Positions 6,501 to 7,024 of a stretch of 7,024 nt of DNA are shown piece after piece. Each line of letters starts with the position of its first letter. The first letter of the stretch is position 1. Origin of the DNA: Cellvibrionales bacterium UBA2034 (GTDB lineage Bacteria; Pseudomonadota; Gammaproteobacteria; Pseudomonadales; UBA7239); the NCBI GenBank assembly GCA_002333095.1, contig DDBK01000106.1, forward strand, positions 1 to 7,024, given 5' to 3'. Under the pieces are notes generated by a model, which saw only the letters and a program-made list of their open reading frames with translations, was not told where the DNA came from and made no database searches. The position numbers were made by a program, and so were the translations under genes.

Positions 6501-6780
6501 AGCAGGCAAGGATACAGGCAGCGTGCAGTTGTTCGCCGGCATGAATATCACGCCCATTGCTATACTGAAGGGTAGTAGTGCAGGTGATAATTATGGCAGT
6601 GCACTGAACATGCAGGGCGATGTAAACGGTGATGGCCGGCATGACGTTGCTGTCGGCGCCGCGAAGTTTGATGTCAGTAGCATAGCGGCTAGACGCAAGG
6701 CTGCTGGTACCAGAACGATTCTGCTGAAAGATGCAGGCCGGGTGGAAGTATTGAGTGGTGTGGCTCTGGAAGGTATGTAA
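421..6780 (+). CDS. Giant secreted multidomain repeat protein: delta-60, TSP3, Cys-rich RCC1-like and FG-GAP repeats
   Basis: This 2119-residue protein starts at an ATG with AAGGA nine bases upstream and a Sec signal peptide (1-30). Domain order: seven delta-60 repeats (33-390); TSP3 block 1 (394-510); Cys-rich domain A (511-671); TSP3 block 2 (672-800); Cys-rich domain B (801-1000); TSP3 block 3 (1001-1237); Cys-rich domain C (1238-1436); TSP3 block 4 (1437-1730); six FG-GAP repeats (1731-2119). TSP3 repeats bind calcium through Asp/Asn side chains and FG-GAP repeats form integrin-type propellers, so a calcium-rigidified surface or extracellular protein is likely. Adhesion or polysaccharide binding is an inference. 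No catalytic domain, C-terminal hydrophobic anchor, sorting tail or RTX repeat was seen, so how it crosses or stays on the outer membrane is unknown. Twelve DNCxxxxNxxQ motifs occur, at residues 406, 708, 744, 1036, 1094, 1168, 1472, 1510, 1586, 1626, 1666 and 1706. The frame is unbroken despite heavy repetition. It is probably co-transcribed with the thioesterase-like gene downstream. Confidence 0.9.
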   Translation: MSRFAARASISFSRQFLACCLFLMGVTAFAAVGDLDATFNTGTGPSSAVNAIAIQADGKAVIGGTFTTINGVARNRIARLNSNGSLDAVFSPGSGADGAVSEVVVQADGKVLIGGAFTTINGVARSRIARLNSNGSLDSTFASAVGAGANGAVSEVALQADGKVLIGGAFTTINGVTSNRIARLNSDGSLDTTFNSGTGASNNVSAISVQNDGKILIGGRFTTFNGVERKKIARLNNDGSLDTTFIPGDAISNSLTEIFTIAVQSDGKIILGGGVSLIITSGVIIRLNDNGSLDSGFTASVDKIINDLVVLANGKIAIGGVFTTVNTTSRNRVAVLNSNGTLDTVFNPATGTNNTINSVDLQTDGKLLIGGSFTTYNGTAANYIARIDPGGLSNDNDGDGVINTSDNCPSIYNANQLNADGDAQGDACDSDDDNDGVADGSDKWPLDPAEAYDADNDGIGNNADIDDDNDGAPDVSDPFPLNPLYSVDVDHDTLPDNWETAHGRDPNVADYTIYTQYVSSISNYAVCAKDDVGARCWDFSGNLLGITPFTSNDYSKPAFFSGTCDLLSSYPLQEGTCTGVLPSYAATTNCKYYDAATDYVSCDTACSGYVHEDTYFGGQLQYCTNIPRTVNYSNGDPNARICHFDAGGFRCYAVDALGKQTGAPLNIPINFVIDSDADGSARPNDPDDLDPAVAGSDVDGDGVFDAVDNCSTVSNTNQLNTDGDAEGDACDNDDDNDGAVDGSDNCPLNANANQLNADGDSQGNVCDAFPSNPLYSADADHDTLPDNWELAHSRDPAKPDYAVSTSSGHQCAVDEDGIKCWGNNNAGQLNVPAALSHPYSVTTGSNWSCACDDNGSQCWGSGYPATPSCGISTTGSTTQLSNYGVGTCFGGGVGNVPRGYNASTQCSIAANGDVLCDTSGAYEIAPRLEPIVAYTCNWTTGQITGEDKTFSPGNVRQLSQVSRNLCMLSDKGVECFYLGYGGTNASTVTLPVSPVALTNLRIDSDGDGVPRPVDTNDLDASVSGDIDSDGVNSFIDNCASISNADQLDADGDAKGDVCDDDDDNDGVPDISDSFPLDNMQAGDVDGDGIESLLDNCPYTVNADQLNTDNDAEGNACDGDDDNDGVADFPDKFPLNAAASSDTDADGFPNSWNAACDVACQTDSGLALDNCPSNANADQLDSDGDAQGNVCDSDDDNDGVADSSDTYPLNPLYSADVDRDTLPDNWETTHGRDPAKADYAISTSATHACAIDEAGVKCWGDNTNGKLTVPATLVHPYAVTTGSSWSCACDDNGSQCWGSGYPASPSCAVSTAGATATVVFDGGGGCGSQAQTHPPGYSVYSTCGINSSGDVACDTSGTLKDYPIISIENFYTCNWTTYSITGEDKLFTPGHARQLSQSDKRLCMLGDKGIQCNALAATAVGHPVTNISATDFTLTSIFIDSDGDGVPRPIDSDDLDASISGDFDSDGVDSVTDNCPTVSNASQTDIDSDGIGDACDSNFDTDSDGINNATDNCSSISNADQLNTDGDSEGNACDADDDNDGVADATDAFPLDATESVDTDGDGVGNNTDTTPNGDTDNDGIDNLTDNCPSVSNADQSNTDGDAQGDACDTTPNGDTDNDGVDNLADNCVSVSNASQLDTDTDGIGDACDNTVNGDTDNDGIDNLTDNCPSVSNANQSNADGDAQGDACDTTPNGDTDGDGVDNSSDNCIAVSNADQLDTDNDGAGDLCDLFPDDELLLLEQNGVAKNEQLASSVAMADMNNDGVVDVLVGAPLANVLVEGKILKKAGVIRIVSGKDNSILRTLNGAVANQQFGTAIAVVSDQNSDGVPDVVAGEPLADIAIAIKGKTRTIKSAGRVALYSGSNGERLSVIAEGNNTGDRFGAAVAVHDINNDAQPDLIVGAPLADAMVKDGGQVTVFNGISSSVLYRRQGDQAGEQFGAAVAANNQYLFVGSPLRDVLVPGKGNVVIDKDAGQVSVFSLSNNPSLLARLTGAAQNDHFGAAVSASDVHWAVGIPLSDNALPGDLLPEKAGKDTGSVQLFAGMNITPIAILKGSSAGDNYGSALNMQGDVNGDGRHDVAVGAAKFDVSSIAARRKAAGTRTILLKDAGRVEVLSGVALEGM
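517..1590 (+). repeat. Seven delta-60 (DUF5122-type) repeats
   Basis: Seven tandem units begin with G-(S/T/D)-L-D-x-x-F at residues 33, 84, 135, 188, 239, 291 and 340, giving a 49-53-residue period up to about residue 390. The core reads QxDGKxLIGGxFTTxNG, then RIARLNxxGSLD. This matches the delta-60 repeat, which is thought to form beta-propeller blades; seven units would suit one complete propeller. Units 2 and 3 are close at DNA level (compare 739-794 with 898-953). Unit 5 is longer between its start and the DGK motif, and its GGxFTTxNG segment has degenerated to GGGVSLIITSG. Confidence 0.88.
1600..1950 (+). repeat. TSP3-like calcium-binding block 1 with DTLPDNWE exit motif
   Basis: Residues 394-510 contain DNDGDG, DNCPSIYNANQ, ADGDAQGDACD, DDDNDG and DADNDG strings typical of thrombospondin type 3 repeats, with Asp/Asn positions that coordinate calcium. 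The block ends with PLYSVDVDHDTLPDNWE and then HGRDPNVADY, resembling the bacterial TSP3 motif. The same ending precedes Cys-rich domains B and C. Confidence 0.85.
1951..2433 (+). other. Cys-rich domain A, diverged RCC1-like
   Basis: Residues 511-671 hold ten cysteines, at 527, 536, 564, 577, 590, 602, 606, 623, 642 and 651. The first pair, C527AKDDVGARC536W, has the C-x8-C-W form of domains B and C, and the last pair (642/651) keeps the C-x8-C spacing. The middle differs: domain A is about 40 residues shorter and its TACSGY segment has no counterpart. It occupies the same place between TSP3 blocks as B and C, so it is probably a diverged copy. Confidence 0.6.
2434..2820 (+). repeat. TSP3-like calcium-binding block 2
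   Basis: Residues 672-800 open with IDSDADGSARPNDPDDLD, the exit linker shared by all three Cys-rich domains. Two DNCxxxxNxxQ motifs follow (708, 744), with DGDAEGDACD and DDDNDG between them. The block ends with PLYSADADHDTLPDNWE and HSRDPAKPD. Calcium binding is inferred from the family. Confidence 0.85.
2821..3420 (+). other. Cys-rich domain B, RCC1-like, twelve cysteines
   Basis: Residues 801-1000 contain cysteines at 811, 820, 849, 851, 858, 869, 888, 906, 916, 936, 966 and 975. Two segments, HQCAVDEDGIKCWG and SCACDDNGSQCWG, look like the HxCAxxxxGxxxCWG strand pair of bacterial RCC1-like repeats. Two weaker ones are QCSIAANGDVLCD and LCMLSDKGVEC. In the oxidising periplasm or outside the cell the cysteines would be expected to pair. 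The whole domain recurs as domain C. Confidence 0.7.
3421..4131 (+). repeat. TSP3-like calcium-binding block 3
   Basis: Residues 1001-1237 begin with the exit linker IDSDGDGVPRPVDTNDLDA and hold three DNCxxxxNxxQ motifs (1036, 1094, 1168) with DDDNDG strings. An irregular segment at about 1141-1167 (DTDADGFPNSWNAACDVACQ onward) adds an extra cysteine pair, 1155 and 1159. The block ends in LYSADVDRDTLPDNWE and HGRDPAKAD. Confidence 0.85.
4132..4728 (+). other. Cys-rich domain C, RCC1-like, twelve cysteines
   Basis: Residues 1238-1436 repeat domain B. Cysteines are at 1248, 1257, 1286, 1288, 1295, 1306, 1325, 1342, 1352, 1372, 1402 and 1411, matching B position for position apart from a one-residue deletion between the seventh and eighth. 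SSWSCACDDNGSQCWGSGYP is almost identical in both. The DNA is also similar (2959 onward against 4270 onward, 437 codons apart), with differences in that stretch mostly at third codon positions. The region between Cys 6 and Cys 8 is the most variable, with a GGGGCG patch here. Confidence 0.7.
4729..5610 (+). repeat. TSP3-like calcium-binding block 4, the longest
   Basis: Residues 1437-1730 begin with the exit linker IDSDGDGVPRPIDSDDLDA and contain six DNCxxxxNxxQ motifs (1472, 1510, 1586, 1626, 1666, 1706). The last four are exactly 40 residues apart. Unlike the earlier blocks, this one is followed by FG-GAP repeats and lacks the PLYS/DTLPDNWE ending. Confidence 0.87.
5134..5610 (+). repeat. 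Tandem duplication of a 240-base (80-residue) TSP3 unit
   Basis: Two copies lie at 5134-5373 and 5374-5610, each made of two 40-residue TSP3 repeats beginning NGDTDNDGIDNLTDNCPSV. The stretch 5149-5198 is identical over 50 bases to 5389-5438. The second copy ends in CDLFPDD, which leads into the FG-GAP region. Confidence 0.85.
5611..6777 (+). repeat. Six FG-GAP (integrin alpha-like) repeats
   Basis: Residues 1731-2119 contain six units of about 60 residues, marked by SSVAMADMNNDG (1751), FGTAIAVVSD (1811), FGAAVAVHDINND (1879), FGAAVAAN (1936), FGAAVSAS (1997) and YGSALNMQGDVNGDG (2058). Each is followed by VGAPLAD or a variant and later by a GxVxVFSG-like strand. Calcium loops of the D-x-N-x-D-x-x-x-D type are present in units 1, 2, 3 and 6 (from D1757, D1820, D1887 and D2067) and absent in 4 and 5. 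A Lys/Arg-containing insertion sits between the PLAD strand and the AGxV strand in most units. A beta-propeller is the expected fold. Confidence 0.85.
6768..6773 (+). promoter_or_regulatory. Ribosome binding site of the thioesterase-like gene, inside the giant gene
   Basis: GGAAGG lies ten bases before the GTG at 6784 and within the last codons of the upstream gene. It supports the GTG start and suggests translational coupling. Confidence 0.55.
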
Positions 6781-6783
6781 GTT

Positions 6784-7024
6784 GTGGCAAGAATTGCAGT
6801 AACTGTTCCAACGCATTTTGGTTTTTCGATGGAGATGGATATTCCCATTGCCTTCATTAACAGGGGCAACCATCTGGGAAACGATTCACTGATTGCCTGT
6901 TTGAATGAAGCGCGTTTGGCTTTCATGCAATCGTCCTTTGGCGATCCGTACACCGTTGATGGTGCAGCGATGATCAACGGGGATCTGGCTGTGGAATACA
7001 AATCAGAGGCGTATCACGGTGACA
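6784..7024 (+). CDS. Acyl-CoA thioesterase-like hotdog protein, N-terminal part (runs off right edge)
   Basis: Eighty open codons follow a GTG at 6784 and run off the window. The upstream gene's TAA (6778-6780) is in the same frame, so the start cannot lie further upstream. The next candidate, ATG 6829, would remove the ARIAVTVPTHFGFS segment that aligns with family N-termini. Residues 25-34, INRGNHLGND, and 42-44, EAR, match the INxGxHLGND and EAR motifs of 4HBT-type thioesterases, and DLAVEYKSEAYHGD fits the next strand. These cytoplasmic enzymes hydrolyse acyl-CoA. The Asp usually two residues before the motif's Asn is Phe24 here, so activity may differ. The gene is probably co-transcribed with the giant gene: no terminator fits in the three-base gap. 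The family call is from motif memory. Confidence 0.75.
   Translation, partial: MARIAVTVPTHFGFSMEMDIPIAFINRGNHLGNDSLIACLNEARLAFMQSSFGDPYTVDGAAMINGDLAVEYKSEAYHGD

Overview
The window is dominated by one very long plus-strand gene (421..6780, 2119 codons). It encodes a secreted, repeat-built, aspartate-rich protein. A divergent gene (partial, minus strand, running off the left edge) and a tightly following gene (partial, plus strand, running off the right edge) flank it. Both flanking genes look like acyl-CoA enzymes: a carboxyltransferase-like N-terminus and a hotdog-fold thioesterase-like N-terminus. A Gram-negative bacterium is likely, probably a gammaproteobacterium of the Cellvibrio/marine type. 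That guess rests on the style of the giant protein (delta-60 repeats, TSP3 repeats, RCC1-like CW motifs and FG-GAP repeats in one Sec-exported chain) and on the flanking lipid genes; it is not a firm identification.

Layout: 1..256, start of a minus-strand carboxyltransferase-like gene. 257..420, a 164-base divergent intergenic region with a plausible extended -10 promoter and a good ribosome binding site for the giant gene. 421..6780, the giant gene. 6784..7024, a thioesterase-like gene starting at GTG, three bases after the giant gene's stop, with its ribosome binding site inside the giant gene's last codons.

The giant protein reads, from N to C: a Sec signal peptide (residues 1-30); seven delta-60 repeats (33-390); then a three-fold modular section in which Asp-rich TSP3-like calcium-binding blocks alternate with Cys-rich RCC1-like domains (A 511-671, B 801-1000, C 1238-1436); a fourth, longer TSP3 block (1437-1730) ending in a recent-looking 80-residue tandem duplication; and finally six FG-GAP repeats (1731-2119). 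B and C share twelve cysteines in almost identical spacing. A is shorter and diverged. No C-terminal membrane anchor, sorting tail or RTX-type secretion signal is visible.

The most natural reading is a calcium-stiffened surface or extracellular protein, with a propeller-like domain at each end and disulfide-rich domains on the stalk, possibly for adhesion or polymer binding. The function is inferred. The best candidate for something undescribed is the twelve-cysteine domain, with its fixed entry and exit linkers.
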